A DNA stretch of 64,000 nt from Proteiniclasticum aestuarii (GTDB lineage: Bacteria; Bacillota; Clostridia; Clostridiales; Clostridiaceae): NCBI RefSeq assembly GCF_017368455.1, contig NZ_JAFNJU010000001.1, positions 496,001-560,000 of the forward strand, given 5' to 3'. Position numbers and translations under genes: made by a program. Under the pieces are notes generated by a model. It saw only the letters and a program-made list of their open reading frames with translations, ran no database searches and was not told the origin of the DNA. Below, in pieces: positions 18,303-28,899 of the stretch (position 1 is its first letter; each line of letters begins with the position of its first letter).

Positions 18303-18339
18303 ACACCCACAAAGCAGACCACTTCCGCTTTGTGGGTGT
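18303..18339 (-). terminator. Terminator of the tdk-upp operon
   Basis: Perfect 13-base arms ACACCCACAAAGC (18303-18315) and GCTTTGTGGGTGT (18327-18339), with ATTTTGATT on the 3' side of the minus strand, 37 bases after the upp stop. Confidence 0.75.
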
Positions 18340-18376
18340 CTGGAACCATCAGTCTCCTGACAGATCCTGATTACAG

Positions 18377-19006
18377 TTACTTGGTACCGAAGAGTCTGTC
18401 TCCAGCATCCCCCAGACCAGGCACAATATATCCGTGTTCATTCAGCTTCTCATCGATGGAAGCAATGAAGATGTCCACATCAGGGTGCTTTTCCGATAAG
18501 GCTTTGATCCCTTCAGGTGCTGCCACAAGACCGACGAACTTGATGCTCTTCGCTCCTCTTTTCTTCAGCATATGAATCGCATCGATGGCAGAGCCACCTG
18601 TTGCAAGCATCGGATCCACCACAATGACTTCTCTTTCTTCAATGTCCTTGGGAAGCTTGCAGAAGTACTCCACAGGCTGCAGTGTGCTCTCATCTCTATA
18701 TAATCCGATATGTCCGACCTTCGCCGCTGGGACGAGCTTAAGCATCCCATCAACCATACCGATCCCGGCTCTCAGAATCGGCACGATAGCAAGCTTCTTT
18801 CCTGTGATCATTTTACAGTGGGCTGTTGCCACAGGAGTCTCGATATCCACCTCTTCCATTGGAAGGTCTCTTGTGACCTCATAGGCCATAAGTGTGGAGA
18901 TTTCTTCCACCACTTCTCTGAATTCCTTGGACCCTGTATTCTTGTCTCGTATGATGGCCAGTTTGTGTAGTACCAGCGGATGGTTGATTTCAATAATTCT
19001 GCTCAT
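18377..19006 (-). CDS. upp: Uracil phosphoribosyltransferase
   Basis: Pyrimidine salvage enzyme making UMP from uracil and PRPP. The 209 residues are standard. RAGIGMVDG (about 80) and the PRPP loop [11 protein letters not shown] (about 130) are present, and it ends with the uracil-binding PGLGDAGDR. Its ATG shares one base with the rpiB stop (TAATG), implying translational coupling. It is the last gene of the eight-gene operon beginning with tdk. Confidence 0.97.
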   Translation of the reverse strand: MSRIIEINHPLVLHKLAIIRDKNTGSKEFREVVEEISTLMAYEVTRDLPMEEVDIETPVATAHCKMITGKKLAIVPILRAGIGMVDGMLKLVPAAKVGHIGLYRDESTLQPVEYFCKLPKDIEEREVIVVDPMLATGGSAIDAIHMLKKRGAKSIKFVGLVAAPEGIKALSEKHPDVDIFIASIDEKLNEHGYIVPGLGDAGDRLFGTK

Positions 19007-19470
19007 TAGTTTTCCTCCTCAACGTCTGCATTCTCTTCTTCTAGTCTGGTTATTTTATCAATACGGTTCTGATGTCTTCCGCCCTCGAACTTCGCACCTA
19101 AGAACGTGTCCACGATATCCAGAGCCAGGGCCTGGCCGATGACTCTTTCTCCCATGGTCAGGATATTTGCATTGTTATGCTCTCTGGATGCGTGGGCGCT
19201 GAAGGTATCATGACACAATGCCGCTCTGATTCCTTTCACCTTGTTCGCTGCGATGCCGATGCCGATGCCTGTACCGCATACGAGGATCCCGAGATCGGAC
19301 TCCTTTTTCACTACACTGAAAGCCACCGCTCTCGAAATGTCAGGATAATCGCAGGATTCTCTTGTGTAGGTTCCGAAGTCTTTGACTTCATATCCCTTCT
19401 TCTCCAGATGTTCCTTCACCGCTTCCTTTAATCCTACTCCACCGTGGTCTGAACCAATTGCAATTTTCAT
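19006..19470 (-). CDS. rpiB: Ribose-5-phosphate isomerase B
   Basis: Interconverts ribulose-5-phosphate and ribose-5-phosphate. The 154 residues start IAIGSDHGG with the catalytic-site aspartate and histidine and carry [17 protein letters not shown] (about 61-77) with the active cysteine. NANIL and GGRHQNRI are also typical. AGGAGG stands 6 bases before the ATG. It could in principle act on other aldose phosphates, but the match to RpiB is close. Confidence 0.95.
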   Translation of the reverse strand: MKIAIGSDHGGVGLKEAVKEHLEKKGYEVKDFGTYTRESCDYPDISRAVAFSVVKKESDLGILVCGTGIGIGIAANKVKGIRAALCHDTFSAHASREHNNANILTMGERVIGQALALDIVDTFLGAKFEGGRHQNRIDKITRLEEENADVEEEN

Positions 19471-19472
19471 GT

Positions 19473-19904
19473 TTACCTCCTGTATTTATCGAATTGTGTG
19501 ATTTTATGGATCAATCTCCTGATCTCACTGAACGTCCTGAGATAGATTTCCTCCTTCATGCCATAGGGGTCCATAACATCCCCAGATTCACCGGCAAGCT
19601 CCTTCAGGGTATAAACCCTTTCCCCGCCATAACGCCTTTTCACTTCCCGTTTCTGGGCTTCTGTCATGGTGATGACATACTCTGCCTCTGCAAGGTCCAG
19701 GTCCATGAGTTCTTCCGCTTCTCTGTCCTCATCGTATCCGTACTCTCTTTTCAGGATCTTTCTGGTTTCTTCCGAAATTGTGCTTCCTCTTTGAACAAAG
19801 AGGCCCCGTGAATCAGCTTCCGCCTTCAGATACGTCTCATTGAATATAACTTCCGCCATGGGACTTCTGCAAGTATTTCCTGTACAGACAAATAATACTT
19901 TCAT
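19473..19904 (-). CDS. ywlE: Low-molecular-weight phosphatase, probable protein-arginine phosphatase YwlE type
   Basis: A 143-residue phosphatase with P-loop CTGNTCRSPMAE at residues 7-18 and the general acid in MDPYG (about 111). The threonine in the P-loop (CTGNT) is the residue linked to phosphoarginine specificity in Bacillus YwlE, where tyrosine phosphatases often have a bulkier residue. As in Bacillus, it follows the sua5/ywlC gene (2-base gap). Target proteins are unknown, and no McsB kinase gene is in this window. Confidence 0.88.
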   Translation of the reverse strand: MKVLFVCTGNTCRSPMAEVIFNETYLKAEADSRGLFVQRGSTISEETRKILKREYGYDEDREAEELMDLDLAEAEYVITMTEAQKREVKRRYGGERVYTLKELAGESGDVMDPYGMKEEIYLRTFSEIRRLIHKITQFDKYRR

Positions 19905-19906
19905 GA

Positions 19907-20956
19907 TTACACCTCTACTATATTGAATCCGGATGCCTTCTTTAAGCGATTCATGATGGCGATGCCGACACCTGTCTCGGAAAAACCCTCCGCAAGTATC
20001 ACATCCACATTCAGATCATCAAACATCCGTAACCCCTCAAAAAGATTTCTTGCAATCTCAGAGGAATTCTTCTCGCTTCCCAATGAAATAAACCTGATGT
20101 TCTCTCTATTATACATCGTCTCGCGTTCTTTGGGAGCTAAAATCCCTACAACCTTCCCTTCCGACCGATACTTTTCTGTCCGCTTCAGAATCTCTTTTCC
20201 TGCTTTTTCCACATCTCCTGAGATGATGGTCAGCGGAGCTTTAGGCGCATAGTGCCTGTATTTCATGCCTGGCGCCTTGGGAATCTCCTTTTCATCCGCT
20301 CTGGTCTTTGCTTCATCATAAACCACCTCCGGATCCATCACAAGTAGATCCTCATAGGTGATATAGCCTGGGCGAAGAAGACGTGGTGGATGAACACTGT
20401 AATCCACGATGGTGGACTCCAGTCCGACAATGGAGCTTCCATCTCCAATGATCATATCCACCCTTCCATCAAGGTCTTCCACACAGCGTTTGAAATTTGT
20501 GGGACTGGGCTTTCCGGAAATATTCGCCGACGGCGCAGCGACAGGACATCCCGAAGCCTTTATAAGAAGCCTTGCGGTTTCATTGGAAGGCATTCGGATC
20601 CCAACCGTATCAAGTCCTGCACTGGTTTCCAGAGGCACAATGTCCGTCTTTTTCAGAATGAGCGTCAGAGGTCCTGGCCAGAACTTATCCATCATCGCCT
20701 GCGCCTTCTCGGGAACCTCCGCTGCAAAGGCCGAAATGTCCCTGTCCGCCACATGGATGATCAGAGGATTATCCTGAGGTCTGCCTTTGGCTTCGAATAT
20801 CTTTCTCACTGCATCCTTATTCAATGCATCAGCACCGAGCCCATAGACCGTTTCTGTAGGAAAGGCGATGACGCCCCCTCTTTTGATGATTTCGGCACCC
20901 TGCTCAATCCGATTCATTTCTATTCCGTTTTCGAAATTCACTTTTATTGTTTCCAT
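19907..20956 (-). CDS. tsaC: L-threonylcarbamoyladenylate synthase (Sua5 type)
   Basis: Makes threonylcarbamoyl-AMP for the t6A modification of ANN-decoding tRNAs. The 349 residues are the long Sua5 form: an N-terminal YrdC domain (about 10-200) with AFPTETVYGLGADA, KGRPQDNPL and PSANISGKPSPT, then a linker and the smaller Sua5 domain. ATG 20956 is chosen over the GTG two codons upstream because GGAG spaces correctly (5 bases). In operon between prfA and ywlE. Confidence 0.93.
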   Translation of the reverse strand: METIKVNFENGIEMNRIEQGAEIIKRGGVIAFPTETVYGLGADALNKDAVRKIFEAKGRPQDNPLIIHVADRDISAFAAEVPEKAQAMMDKFWPGPLTLILKKTDIVPLETSAGLDTVGIRMPSNETARLLIKASGCPVAAPSANISGKPSPTNFKRCVEDLDGRVDMIIGDGSSIVGLESTIVDYSVHPPRLLRPGYITYEDLLVMDPEVVYDEAKTRADEKEIPKAPGMKYRHYAPKAPLTIISGDVEKAGKEILKRTEKYRSEGKVVGILAPKERETMYNRENIRFISLGSEKNSSEIARNLFEGLRMFDDLNVDVILAEGFSETGVGIAIMNRLKKASGFNIVEV

Positions 20957-20998
20957 TTTCACTCCAAAAATGGGGACAGTAAAACTGCCCCCTCATCA

Positions 20999-22078
20999 TC
21001 AATTACTTCTATTCCCCAGCGCCTTCAGTTTTTCGGCCTGGTCAAATCGGATCAGGGAATCAAACATTTCATCCATATCTCCATTCAGGAAGGATTCCAG
21101 TTTATAAAGTGTCAGGTTGATTCTGTGGTCCGTCACTCTGCCCTGTGGATAATTGTAGGTTCTGATTCTCTCGGAACGGTCCCCGGTACCCACCTGTGAT
21201 TTTCTTTCGTCGGCAATCCCCTTGTTTCTTTCTCTCTCCGCGATTTCGTAGAGTCTGGAGCGAAGAATCTTCAGCGCTTTCTCCTTGTTCTTCAGCTGAG
21301 ATTTCTCGTCCTGCACTGCTACCACAAGCCCTGAAGGAATATGGGTCACACGAACAGCGGAGTCTGTTGTATTGACCGACTGTCCACCGTTACCGGAGGA
21401 ACGGTATACATCCACTCTGATGTCGTTCATATCGAGCTGCACATCCACTTCATCCACTTCAGGAAGCACTGCCACCGTTGCGGTGGAGGTATGGATTCTT
21501 CCTGAGCTTTCCGTATCCGGAACCCTCTGGACTCTATGCACACCAGACTCGTATTTCATCAGGGAGTACACACCATGCCCTTTGACCATGAAGACCACTT
21601 CCTTGAATCCGCCGATATCGGTCTCATTCAGACTCATGATCTCCACTTTCCATCTCTTGCTCTCGGCATACTTCACATACATCCTATAGAGATTATAGGC
21701 GAATAGAGCCGCTTCATCTCCTCCTGCTCCACCACGGATTTCAACGAATACGTTCTTGTCGTCGTTGGGATCCTTGGGAAGAAGCATGATCTGAAGTTCA
21801 GACTCGATGCTTTCCAGCTGAGCCCTGATGTTTCTTACATCTTCATTGATCATCTCTCTCATTTCCTGGTCATCTTCAGACTGGAGCATTTCCATATTGG
21901 CATCCAGCTCTTCCTGAAGACCTTTGAATTCACGATACTTCATGACGATGGCTTCCAGGTCCGAATGCTCCTTCACGAGCTTCTGCCAGTTCTCCTGGTC
22001 CGCTATGACACTGGGATCGCTTATACGCATGGTAAGCTCTTCATACTTACCTTCTACAAAACTTAATCTATCTAACAT
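20999..22078 (-). CDS. prfA: Peptide chain release factor 1
   Basis: Terminates translation at UAA and UAG. The 359 residues contain the GGQ peptidyl-hydrolysis motif in [15 protein letters not shown] (about 231) and the [13 protein letters not shown] segment (about 114). The methyltransferase PrmC, which modifies the GGQ glutamine, is encoded directly upstream. GGAGA lies before the ATG. Confidence 0.96.
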   Translation of the reverse strand: MLDRLSFVEGKYEELTMRISDPSVIADQENWQKLVKEHSDLEAIVMKYREFKGLQEELDANMEMLQSEDDQEMREMINEDVRNIRAQLESIESELQIMLLPKDPNDDKNVFVEIRGGAGGDEAALFAYNLYRMYVKYAESKRWKVEIMSLNETDIGGFKEVVFMVKGHGVYSLMKYESGVHRVQRVPDTESSGRIHTSTATVAVLPEVDEVDVQLDMNDIRVDVYRSSGNGGQSVNTTDSAVRVTHIPSGLVVAVQDEKSQLKNKEKALKILRSRLYEIAERERNKGIADERKSQVGTGDRSERIRTYNYPQGRVTDHRINLTLYKLESFLNGDMDEMFDSLIRFDQAEKLKALGNRSN

Positions 22079-22126
22079 TACTTTCTCTCCTTTAATTCAT
22101 CTGATTTGAAAAATAACGTCAGTAAG

Positions 22127-22978
22127 CTAAGTTTCCGGGATGAGCTCTCCTGAAACTACGCGATGATGACCTGAAAGATCTTTCAGGGTGATTATATTTT
22201 TAAATCCGTTTTCTTTTAACATTCTTTCCACCTCTTGACTCTGGTCATACCCGATTTCAAAAATCAGCATCCCATTTTCCGTCAGATGTCTTCCTGCATT
22301 CTTCGTGATTTCCTTATAGAAATCAAGTCCATGAATTCCTCCGTACAGCGCGGTGTGAGGCTCATATTCCTTTACGGAAACAGACAGCTCCTCCATATCC
22401 TTCCCGCTGATATAGGGAGGATTGCTTACGATGAGATCATACTTTTCATCAATCTTCTCAAAGAGATCCGACTGAATGAATTTGACGCGATGAAACACGT
22501 CCATATGCTTCGCGTTTTCCATGGAGACCGAAATGGCCTCTTTATTTATATCAGAAAGTGTAACATTTGTAAATTCCAAAATCCCCGCAATGGATAATCC
22601 GATGGCTCCGGAACCACTGCATAGATCAAGAATTTTGCGGTATTTCTTCTCTCTGATCACTTCCAACGCTTTCTCCACGGCAATTTCCGTATCCGGTCTC
22701 GGGATCAGCGTATGGGCATTCACCTTGAATCGAAACCCCATGAACTCCTTGTATCCTATGATATAGGCAATGGGCATTCCCTTTTCTCTCTGAGTAAGTT
22801 TCGCGCGATATGCCCGCTCTTCTTTCTCACTCAATTCAATCTCGCGGTGAGTCAGTAGAAACACTTCATCTTCACTCAGCACTTCTTTCAGCAGCACTCT
22901 GCCATCCAGCGATGGTGTATCGGAAATCCCACTCAGTTTTTCCTGTGCAAGTTTAACGGCTTCTCCGATTGTAAGCAT
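22127..22978 (-). CDS. prmC: Release factor glutamine methyltransferase
   Basis: SAM-dependent N5-methylation of the glutamine in the GGQ motif of release factors. The 283 residues have an N-terminal helical domain, the SAM loop LDLCSGSGAIGLS (about 117) and the catalytic NPPYI motif (about 186). Its start is one base after the yqhQ stop, and its substrate gene prfA follows 48 bases downstream. Confidence 0.95.
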   Translation of the reverse strand: MLTIGEAVKLAQEKLSGISDTPSLDGRVLLKEVLSEDEVFLLTHREIELSEKEERAYRAKLTQREKGMPIAYIIGYKEFMGFRFKVNAHTLIPRPDTEIAVEKALEVIREKKYRKILDLCSGSGAIGLSIAGILEFTNVTLSDINKEAISVSMENAKHMDVFHRVKFIQSDLFEKIDEKYDLIVSNPPYISGKDMEELSVSVKEYEPHTALYGGIHGLDFYKEITKNAGRHLTENGMLIFEIGYDQSQEVERMLKENGFKNIITLKDLSGHHRVVSGELIPET

Positions 22979-22979
22979 G

Positions 22980-23879
22980 CTAGACCAGCCCCTCCGCTTC
23001 CTTCAACGCTCTGATGGATACTTCCAGCATATCATCCAGAGGTTCCTTCGTTGTCAGCCTCTGAAGCATCATGCCAGGATAAGCGACTATCTTCTGGATG
23101 GGACCTTTTGTTCTTCCCAGCCATCTCAGGATTTCATAGGTGATTCCAGAAATCAGAGGCAGGAGAAGAATTCTTGTCACAATTCTCATGAGCGGGCTGG
23201 TCCATCCTGTGAAGCTGAAGACGATGATACTTACCGCCATGACCAGAAACATGAAGTTCGTGCCGCATCTTTCATGGAATCTTGTGCAGCTTCTGGCATT
23301 TTCCACCGTCAGATCCAGCTCGTTCTCATAGCAGATGATGACTTTGTGCTCTGCACCATGATACTGGAAGACTCTGTAGATATCCTTCATCTTGCTGATA
23401 CCATAGAGATAACCCAGAAAGATGCTCAAGCGGATCACTGCTTCTATGGCGTTCAGACCGAGATGCGGAAGGTCGTAGTTTCTCAGAAGTCCTGTGATCA
23501 GCGTCGGAACGACGAAAAACAGCAGGATGCTGAGACTCAGGCTGAAGATCATGGTGATGGTTTCTATGATCTTTTCACCTTTCTCACCGAACTTGTCCTT
23601 CAGGAACTTGTCGAATCTGGATGGTTCCTCATCTTCTCCGAATATGGATGCAGACCAGTTGAGACTCTTGATTCCGATTTTCATGGAGTCAATCAGGGCG
23701 ACGGCTCCTCTGATCAGTGGCCAGCTCAGCACTTTATGTTTCTTGGAAAGCGGAACGGAATAATCATGATTGACCACGATATTCCCTTCCGGATTTCTTA
23801 CAGCAGTGGCAATGCCGCTCTGGCCTCTCATCATGACGCCTTCAATAACGGCTTGTCCTCCTACAGTTGTATTTCTCAT
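22980..23879 (-). CDS. DUF1385 family membrane protein (YqhQ type)
   Basis: A 299-residue protein that starts with the family signature GGQAVIEGVMMRG, has about four transmembrane segments (about 120-150 and 205-250) and the conserved YHGAEHK motif followed by ENARSCTRFHERCGTNF. The histidines and cysteines suggest metal binding. Function is unknown. In many clostridia the gene sits between tdk and prmC, exactly as here, with 15- and 1-base spacers. Confidence 0.85.
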   Translation of the reverse strand: MRNTTVGGQAVIEGVMMRGQSGIATAVRNPEGNIVVNHDYSVPLSKKHKVLSWPLIRGAVALIDSMKIGIKSLNWSASIFGEDEEPSRFDKFLKDKFGEKGEKIIETITMIFSLSLSILLFFVVPTLITGLLRNYDLPHLGLNAIEAVIRLSIFLGYLYGISKMKDIYRVFQYHGAEHKVIICYENELDLTVENARSCTRFHERCGTNFMFLVMAVSIIVFSFTGWTSPLMRIVTRILLLPLISGITYEILRWLGRTKGPIQKIVAYPGMMLQRLTTKEPLDDMLEVSIRALKEAEGLV

Positions 23880-23894
23880 TTATTCACCAAATCC

Positions 23895-24503
23895 TTATTT
23901 CAATTTATTCTTTTCGCTTGCTTTCTTTCTGTATTTGAAGTAGCAGTCTGCGCACAAGGACTGATATTCCACATCACCGACCATATCGATGGCCACCTGC
24001 TCTCCTTCGAAAACAAACTCCCCGTTGATTTTTCTTCCATTCAGGAGCGCTTTCTTTCCGCAGGTACAGATGGTTTTCAGCTCTTCTATGCTGTGTGCCA
24101 GAAGAAGCAGTCTCTCACTGCCTTCAAAGCCGTTCATGAGAAAGTCTGTCCTTAAACCGTAGCATATCACAGGCACCTTAAGAATAACTGCAACTTTCAG
24201 AAGCTCATCGATGTGCTTTGCGCGCAGAAACTGTGCTTCATCCACAAGAATGCAGTTGATCTTGCCTTCACTCTGAATCCATTTTTCAGTCACTTCATAA
24301 AGATTATCCTCATCCTGCACCGCAAAATCAGCTGTTCTGACCACACCCAGTCTGGAAACGAGCTGATTCCCGCCTTTTGCATCGATCTGAGGTTTGAAGA
24401 TCTTGACTTTCATCCCTCTTTCCTCATAATTATAGGCAACCTGCATAAGGTTGGTGGACTTTCCTGAATTCATTGCGCCATACCTGAAATAAAGTTTACT
24501 CAT
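23895..24503 (-). CDS. tdk: Thymidine kinase (type II)
   Basis: Phosphorylates thymidine in nucleotide salvage. The 202 residues have the P-loop GAMNSGKST (about 8-16), VDEAQFL (about 87-93) and a structural zinc site (CTCGKK... and CADCYFKYRKK near the C terminus). First gene of the operon that ends at upp; AGGAG precedes the ATG. Confidence 0.95.
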   Translation of the reverse strand: MSKLYFRYGAMNSGKSTNLMQVAYNYEERGMKVKIFKPQIDAKGGNQLVSRLGVVRTADFAVQDEDNLYEVTEKWIQSEGKINCILVDEAQFLRAKHIDELLKVAVILKVPVICYGLRTDFLMNGFEGSERLLLLAHSIEELKTICTCGKKALLNGRKINGEFVFEGEQVAIDMVGDVEYQSLCADCYFKYRKKASEKNKLK

Positions 24504-24640
24504 TATAAAATTCTCCTAACTTCTTAATACCCAATATATTATAACATCTCCGCCCCTCTTAATCTATATTATTGTTGACTCCGTAAATTCTTAGTGTTAG
24601 AATTGAATAGTTAAAAAATGATGAAATTGAGGTGAATTAA

Positions 24641-24862
24641 ATGAAAGAAGGCATACATCCAAATTACAACTCAGAGGCTGTTGTTAAGTGTGCATGTGGA
24701 AACACATTCGTTACTGGTTCTGTAAAGGACGAACTTAAGGTTGAAATATGCTCTAAGTGCCATCCATTCTTCACAGGTAAGCAGAAGATTGTTGATGTTG
24801 GCGGAAGAGTTGATCGTTTCAATAAGAAGTTCAACATCACTCCTGCAAACGAAGAAGAATAG
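24641..24862 (+). CDS. rpmE: 50S ribosomal protein L31 (zinc-binding form)
   Basis: 73 residues with the four zinc cysteines CAC...CSKC that mark the C+ form of L31. It starts MKEGIHPNY, typical of the family. Divergent from tdk across a 137-base spacer. A compact hairpin terminator follows. Confidence 0.97.
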   Translation: MKEGIHPNYNSEAVVKCACGNTFVTGSVKDELKVEICSKCHPFFTGKQKIVDVGGRVDRFNKKFNITPANEEE

Positions 24863-24878
24863 GATCTTCATTTAATTA

Positions 24879-24902
24879 AGGATCAGTACTGGTCCTTTTT
24901 TA
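24879..24902 (+). terminator. rpmE terminator
   Basis: Stem AGGATC / GGTCCT (with one G-U pair) closing an AGTACT loop, followed by T6. Confidence 0.75.
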
Positions 24903-24915
24903 TTTTGCACAAATC

Positions 24916-24953
24916 AGGGAGAAAGCGATGCAGTGCTGCATCGCTTTCTCCCT
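24916..24953. terminator. Terminator of the uup-like gene
   Basis: Near-perfect 17-base stem AGGGAGAAAGCGATGCAG / CTGCATCGCTTTCTCCCT with T run on the plus strand and A/T on the other, 10 bases beyond the end of the minus-strand uup gene. Confidence 0.85.
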
Positions 24954-24963
24954 TTTTCTGTTT

Positions 24964-26856
24964 TCAGAGGAGTCCCAGTTCTTCAGCAAGTTCATTCAGG
25001 TAGGTCCATCTCTCCATGGCCTCTTCCAGCTCTTCTTCGATGGCGTTCTTCTTTTCCATCAGCGCATTGAGCTTTTCGAAATCCGTGGCAAATTTTTCTA
25101 TTTCCTCGTCTGTTTTTTCCAGTTTCTGCTCCAGATCTGCTATTCTCTGGTCAATCCCTTCAAATTCCCTTTGCTCTTTGTAGGAGAATTTCTTCGGTTT
25201 CCCCTGTTCTCTCGTCTTTTTCTGCGGTATCTTTACCTTCTTCTCTTCTTCCACTTTCACGTCCTGTCTCTTTTTTTCTTCATAGTCCGAATAGTTGCCA
25301 AAGAGAATCTCGATCCCTGCATTCCCTTCAAAACTGAAGATCTTTTCTGCTACGCGATCCAGAAAGTACCGGTCATGGGAAACAGTTATCACAGCCCCCG
25401 GGAATCCCTCCAGATAATCTTCAAGAACAGACAGGGTGGCGATGTCCAGATCATTGGTCGGTTCATCCAAAAGTATCACATTGGGTTTCTCCATGAGGAT
25501 CCTCAGAAGCATGAGTCTTCTTTTCTCTCCACCTGAAAGCCGGCTGATGGGGGTCCACTGCTCATCTGGAGGAAAGAGGAATGTTTCCAGCATCTGGGAC
25601 GCTGTGACCTTCCCATCAACGGTATCGATGATTTCCGCCGCTTCTTTGATGTATTCTATGACCCTCATGTCTTCGTTCAGTATTGTGTATTCCTGTGAAA
25701 GATAGGCGATCTTCACGGTCTCACCGATATCTATGACGCCCCGATCCGGCTCCACCAGCCCGGCGATCATTTTCAGAAACGTGGATTTCCCGATGCCGTT
25801 CTCTCCTATGATCCCGATGCGGTCATCTTTCAGGACATTGTAGCTGAAATCCTTCAGAAGCACCTGATCTCCGTAGGATTTGGAAATGGAGGAGATTTCA
25901 ATGATCTTCTTTCCTAATCTGCTAGATACGGTCCGGATTTCCACATCGGATCCTTCCACATAAGATTCCTGATTCTTCAGCTCCTCAAACCGGTCGATTC
26001 GCGCCTTCTGCTTCGTGGTTCTTGCTTTCGCTCCTTTTCGGATCCAGGCCAGTTCATTCTCCAGAAGCTTCTTCCTTTTCCGGTCCGCCACTTCCTGAAG
26101 TTCCTCTCTCATGGCTTTCATTTCCAGAAACCTGGAATAATTCACAGGATAGCTGTAGACACTGCCACGGTCGATCTCCAGGATGCGGTTGGTCACCCTT
26201 TCCAGGAAGTACCTGTCATGGGTCACCATGAGAAGCGCTCCCCTTCTGTCCTTCAGATACCCTTCCAGCCAGGCGACGGTATCATTGTCGATATGATTGG
26301 TCGGTTCATCCAGAATCAGCAGGTCACAGGGAGTGATCAGAGCTGTGGCCATGGCTACTCTTTTTTTCTGACCGCCGGAGAGTGCTCCGATCTTTTTCCC
26401 GAAATCCGTAATACCCAGCTTCGTGAGGATGGTTTTGGCTTCGGATTCCATGGACCAGGTATCCAGGGCATCCATTTTTCCCGTGAGGCTGATCAACCTC
26501 TTCTCTGCCTCTTTGTCCTGCGGATCCAGAACGGTCTTCTGCAGGGCCTCCTCATAGGCTCTGATGGTTCTGAGCTCTTCGATGTCCCCGCTGAAGACCT
26601 GATCCAGAACTGTAAATTCTTCATTGAAATCCGGTTCCTGAGACAGGTACATGATCCTGGCCTTTCCAACCCTCTGAACGAAGCCCGTATCCGGCGGAAT
26701 CACACCCGCAATGACTTTCAGCAGGGTGGATTTCCCTGTTCCGTTGATGCCGATGATGCCGATTTTATCTGTATCGCCAAGAGTCAGAGTCACTTCTTCA
26801 AAAAGCTTCTTCTCCCCAAAATTCTTTGATATATTTTCAACTGTTATGATGTTCAC
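24964..26856 (-). CDS. uup: ABC-F family ATPase, Uup/YfmR type
   Basis: A soluble twin-ATPase protein of 630 residues; ABC-F proteins act on ribosomes rather than in membranes. Walker A loops GINGTGKST (about 37) and GENGIGKST (about 355), ABC signatures LSGGQKKR and LSGGEKRR, and D-loops LDEPTNHID and LDEPTNDLD are all intact. The linker contains ELAWIRKGAKARTTK, characteristic of the Uup/YfmR branch, and the C terminus is a coiled coil (about 555-630) as in Uup. Start is GTG at 26856 with AAGGAG 8 bases upstream. No antibiotic-resistance context is seen. Confidence 0.9.
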   Translation of the reverse strand: MNIITVENISKNFGEKKLFEEVTLTLGDTDKIGIIGINGTGKSTLLKVIAGVIPPDTGFVQRVGKARIMYLSQEPDFNEEFTVLDQVFSGDIEELRTIRAYEEALQKTVLDPQDKEAEKRLISLTGKMDALDTWSMESEAKTILTKLGITDFGKKIGALSGGQKKRVAMATALITPCDLLILDEPTNHIDNDTVAWLEGYLKDRRGALLMVTHDRYFLERVTNRILEIDRGSVYSYPVNYSRFLEMKAMREELQEVADRKRKKLLENELAWIRKGAKARTTKQKARIDRFEELKNQESYVEGSDVEIRTVSSRLGKKIIEISSISKSYGDQVLLKDFSYNVLKDDRIGIIGENGIGKSTFLKMIAGLVEPDRGVIDIGETVKIAYLSQEYTILNEDMRVIEYIKEAAEIIDTVDGKVTASQMLETFLFPPDEQWTPISRLSGGEKRRLMLLRILMEKPNVILLDEPTNDLDIATLSVLEDYLEGFPGAVITVSHDRYFLDRVAEKIFSFEGNAGIEILFGNYSDYEEKKRQDVKVEEEKKVKIPQKKTREQGKPKKFSYKEQREFEGIDQRIADLEQKLEKTDEEIEKFATDFEKLNALMEKKNAIEEELEEAMERWTYLNELAEELGLL

Positions 26857-26946
26857 GCTGATTTCTCCTTCATGGTTACTCTACCCCTAATCATACATCA
26901 AATCGAAGTCCTTTGGTAGAACCTGATGCACGCAATGACAGGCAGT

Positions 26947-26996
26947 AAAAAGGTCCCCTTGAGAAGCGGATGGAGGCCGCTCTCAAAGGAACCTTT
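26947..26996 (-). terminator. hcp terminator
   Basis: Inverted repeat with arms AAAGGTTCCTTTGAGAGCGG and a complementary arm ending in GGGACCTTTTTA on the minus strand, 14 bases after the hcp stop. Confidence 0.8.
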
Positions 26997-27010
26997 GTCA
27001 GATTATATGC

Positions 27011-28645
27011 TTACTGAGCCATGAAGAGTTCAATGTCCTCATCCACTTCACCGATTGGACTGATGCCAAACTTCTCCACTAGGACGTTGGCCACAGTAGG
27101 GGACAGGAATGCTGGCAGTGTTGGTCCGAGATGGATGTTCTTCACCCCCAGATACAGAAGGGCAAGCAGCACGATGACGGCTTTCTGCTCATACCATGCG
27201 ATGTTGTAGGCTATGGGCAGATCATTCAGATCATCCAGACCGAAGATTTCCTTCAGTTTCAAGGCAATGACCACCAGAGAGTAGGAGTCGTTACACTGTC
27301 CTGCATCCAGCACTCTTGGAATACCACCGATATCTCCAAGTGGAAGCTTGTTGTATCTGTATTTTGCACAACCTGCTGTCAGAATCACGGAATCCTGAGG
27401 AAGCTTTTCAGCAAACTCGGTATAGTAGTTTCTGCTGTTCATTCTACCATCACAGCCTGCCATGACCACAAACTTTCTGATGGCTCCGCTCTTCACCGCG
27501 TCCACAACCTTGTCAGCCAGAGCTGTGACCTGCGCGTGAGCGAATCCGCCGACGATCTTGCCGGTTTCGATTTCTGTTGGTGCATCCAGTGTCTTGGCCA
27601 TTTCAATAATGGCTGAGAAGTCCTTCACACCATGCTCATCCGCTTCAATATGGGTACATCCAGGATAACCTGATGCTCCAGTGGTGAAGATTCTGTTTCT
27701 CAGGGATTCATTTCTTGGTGGCACAATACAGTTTGTGGTGAAGAGTACAGGTCCGTTGAAGGATTCAAATTCCTCCACCTGCTTCCACCATGCATTTCCG
27801 TAGTTTCCGACGAAGTTATCGTACTTCTTGAACTCTGGGTAGTAATGGGCTGGAAGCATTTCACTGTGTGTATAGACATCCACGCCAGTTCCCTTTGTCT
27901 GCTCCAGAAGCTGCAGAAGATCCGTCAGATCATGTCCTGAGATCAGAATCGCCGGATTGTTTCTTACACCGATGTTGACTTCTGTCATTTCAGGATTGCC
28001 GAATTTGGATGTGTTGGCATCATCAAGAAGCGCCATGGCACTTACGCCAAGTTCACCGGTCTTCAGTGTCAATGCCACCAGATCATCCGCACTTAAGGAG
28101 TTGTCCAGCGTGGCAGCCAGTGCTTCATAAGTGAATCCGTAGATGTTCTGGTTTTCCTTCCCGATGTTCAGTGCATGGTGTGAATAGGCAGCCATCCCTT
28201 TCAGACCATAGATGATCAGTTCTCTCAGGGAACGTACATCCTCATCCTTCGTGGAAAGAACGCCCACAAGCTTTGCCTTCTTCAGCATGGAATCTCTGTC
28301 TGTGACGGTAAAGGAAGCAGCATCCGAGTACTTTTCAAGGTTAGCCAGTTTCTTCAGCTCTTCTCTGTATCCGATCATCTTTCTGATCTGATTTTCGATG
28401 GCCTCCTCATCAAAGTTCGCATTGGTGATGGTCATGAACAGAGCGTTGGTCACCTCATGATTGATTGTACCCATGGATGGCACATTAAGCTCTCCCTTCA
28501 CGACAATCTGGGAAATCCCCTTCAAGGTATAGATGAGAAGATCCTGCAGATTCGCTACTTCCGGGCTTTTACCGCAGACACCGATGATTTCGCAACCGGT
28601 CCCCTTGGATGCTTCCTGACATTGAAAACAGAACATGTTTGACAT
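27011..28645 (-). CDS. hcp: Hydroxylamine reductase / hybrid cluster protein
   Basis: Fe-S protein that reduces hydroxylamine to ammonia in vitro and NO to N2O, protecting anaerobes from nitrosative stress. The 544 residues begin MFCFQCQEA with CxxC followed by spaced cysteines [11 protein letters not shown] for the N-terminal cubane. The hybrid-cluster ligands are visible as [33 protein letters not shown] and [17 protein letters not shown] stands 7 bases before the ATG. The gene is divergent from a Crp/Fnr-type regulator with two perfect dyads between them. Confidence 0.95.
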   Translation of the reverse strand: MSNMFCFQCQEASKGTGCEIIGVCGKSPEVANLQDLLIYTLKGISQIVVKGELNVPSMGTINHEVTNALFMTITNANFDEEAIENQIRKMIGYREELKKLANLEKYSDAASFTVTDRDSMLKKAKLVGVLSTKDEDVRSLRELIIYGLKGMAAYSHHALNIGKENQNIYGFTYEALAATLDNSLSADDLVALTLKTGELGVSAMALLDDANTSKFGNPEMTEVNIGVRNNPAILISGHDLTDLLQLLEQTKGTGVDVYTHSEMLPAHYYPEFKKYDNFVGNYGNAWWKQVEEFESFNGPVLFTTNCIVPPRNESLRNRIFTTGASGYPGCTHIEADEHGVKDFSAIIEMAKTLDAPTEIETGKIVGGFAHAQVTALADKVVDAVKSGAIRKFVVMAGCDGRMNSRNYYTEFAEKLPQDSVILTAGCAKYRYNKLPLGDIGGIPRVLDAGQCNDSYSLVVIALKLKEIFGLDDLNDLPIAYNIAWYEQKAVIVLLALLYLGVKNIHLGPTLPAFLSPTVANVLVEKFGISPIGEVDEDIELFMAQ

Positions 28646-28688
28646 AAAACTGATCCTCCTTATAATTTCAACTGTTTCATTATTGGAA

Positions 28689-28710
28689 TATTTCAGTACA
28701 TACTGAAATA
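28689..28710. promoter_or_regulatory. Perfect 22-base palindrome upstream of hcp
   Basis: Arms TATTTCAGTA and TACTGAAATA with a 2-base CA centre, 44 to 65 bases upstream of the hcp ATG. The position fits an activator or repressor site at the hcp promoter. Binding by the adjacent regulator is inferred. Confidence 0.55.
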
Positions 28711-28899
28711 GTTTTTCGCATTATCCTGAGTATTAACTTCGCAAAACCGACAGCTGAACTTTCTTCGCAATTATCAGCATCTCATAGACAATAGTAATAA
28801 ATCTGAGATTTCATAATCAGAATCAAGAAGACGCTTTTCAATTCTGAGTTGTTTACTAGGATTACGAAATTGATTATAATAGAACAGAAAAGTAAAAAC

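Noticed and set aside
22977..24155. 392-codon open frame on the plus strand
   Set aside because: It is antisense to yqhQ and tdk, both with clear family motifs and ribosome sites; its translation is His/Gln/Ser-rich without any recognisable domain.
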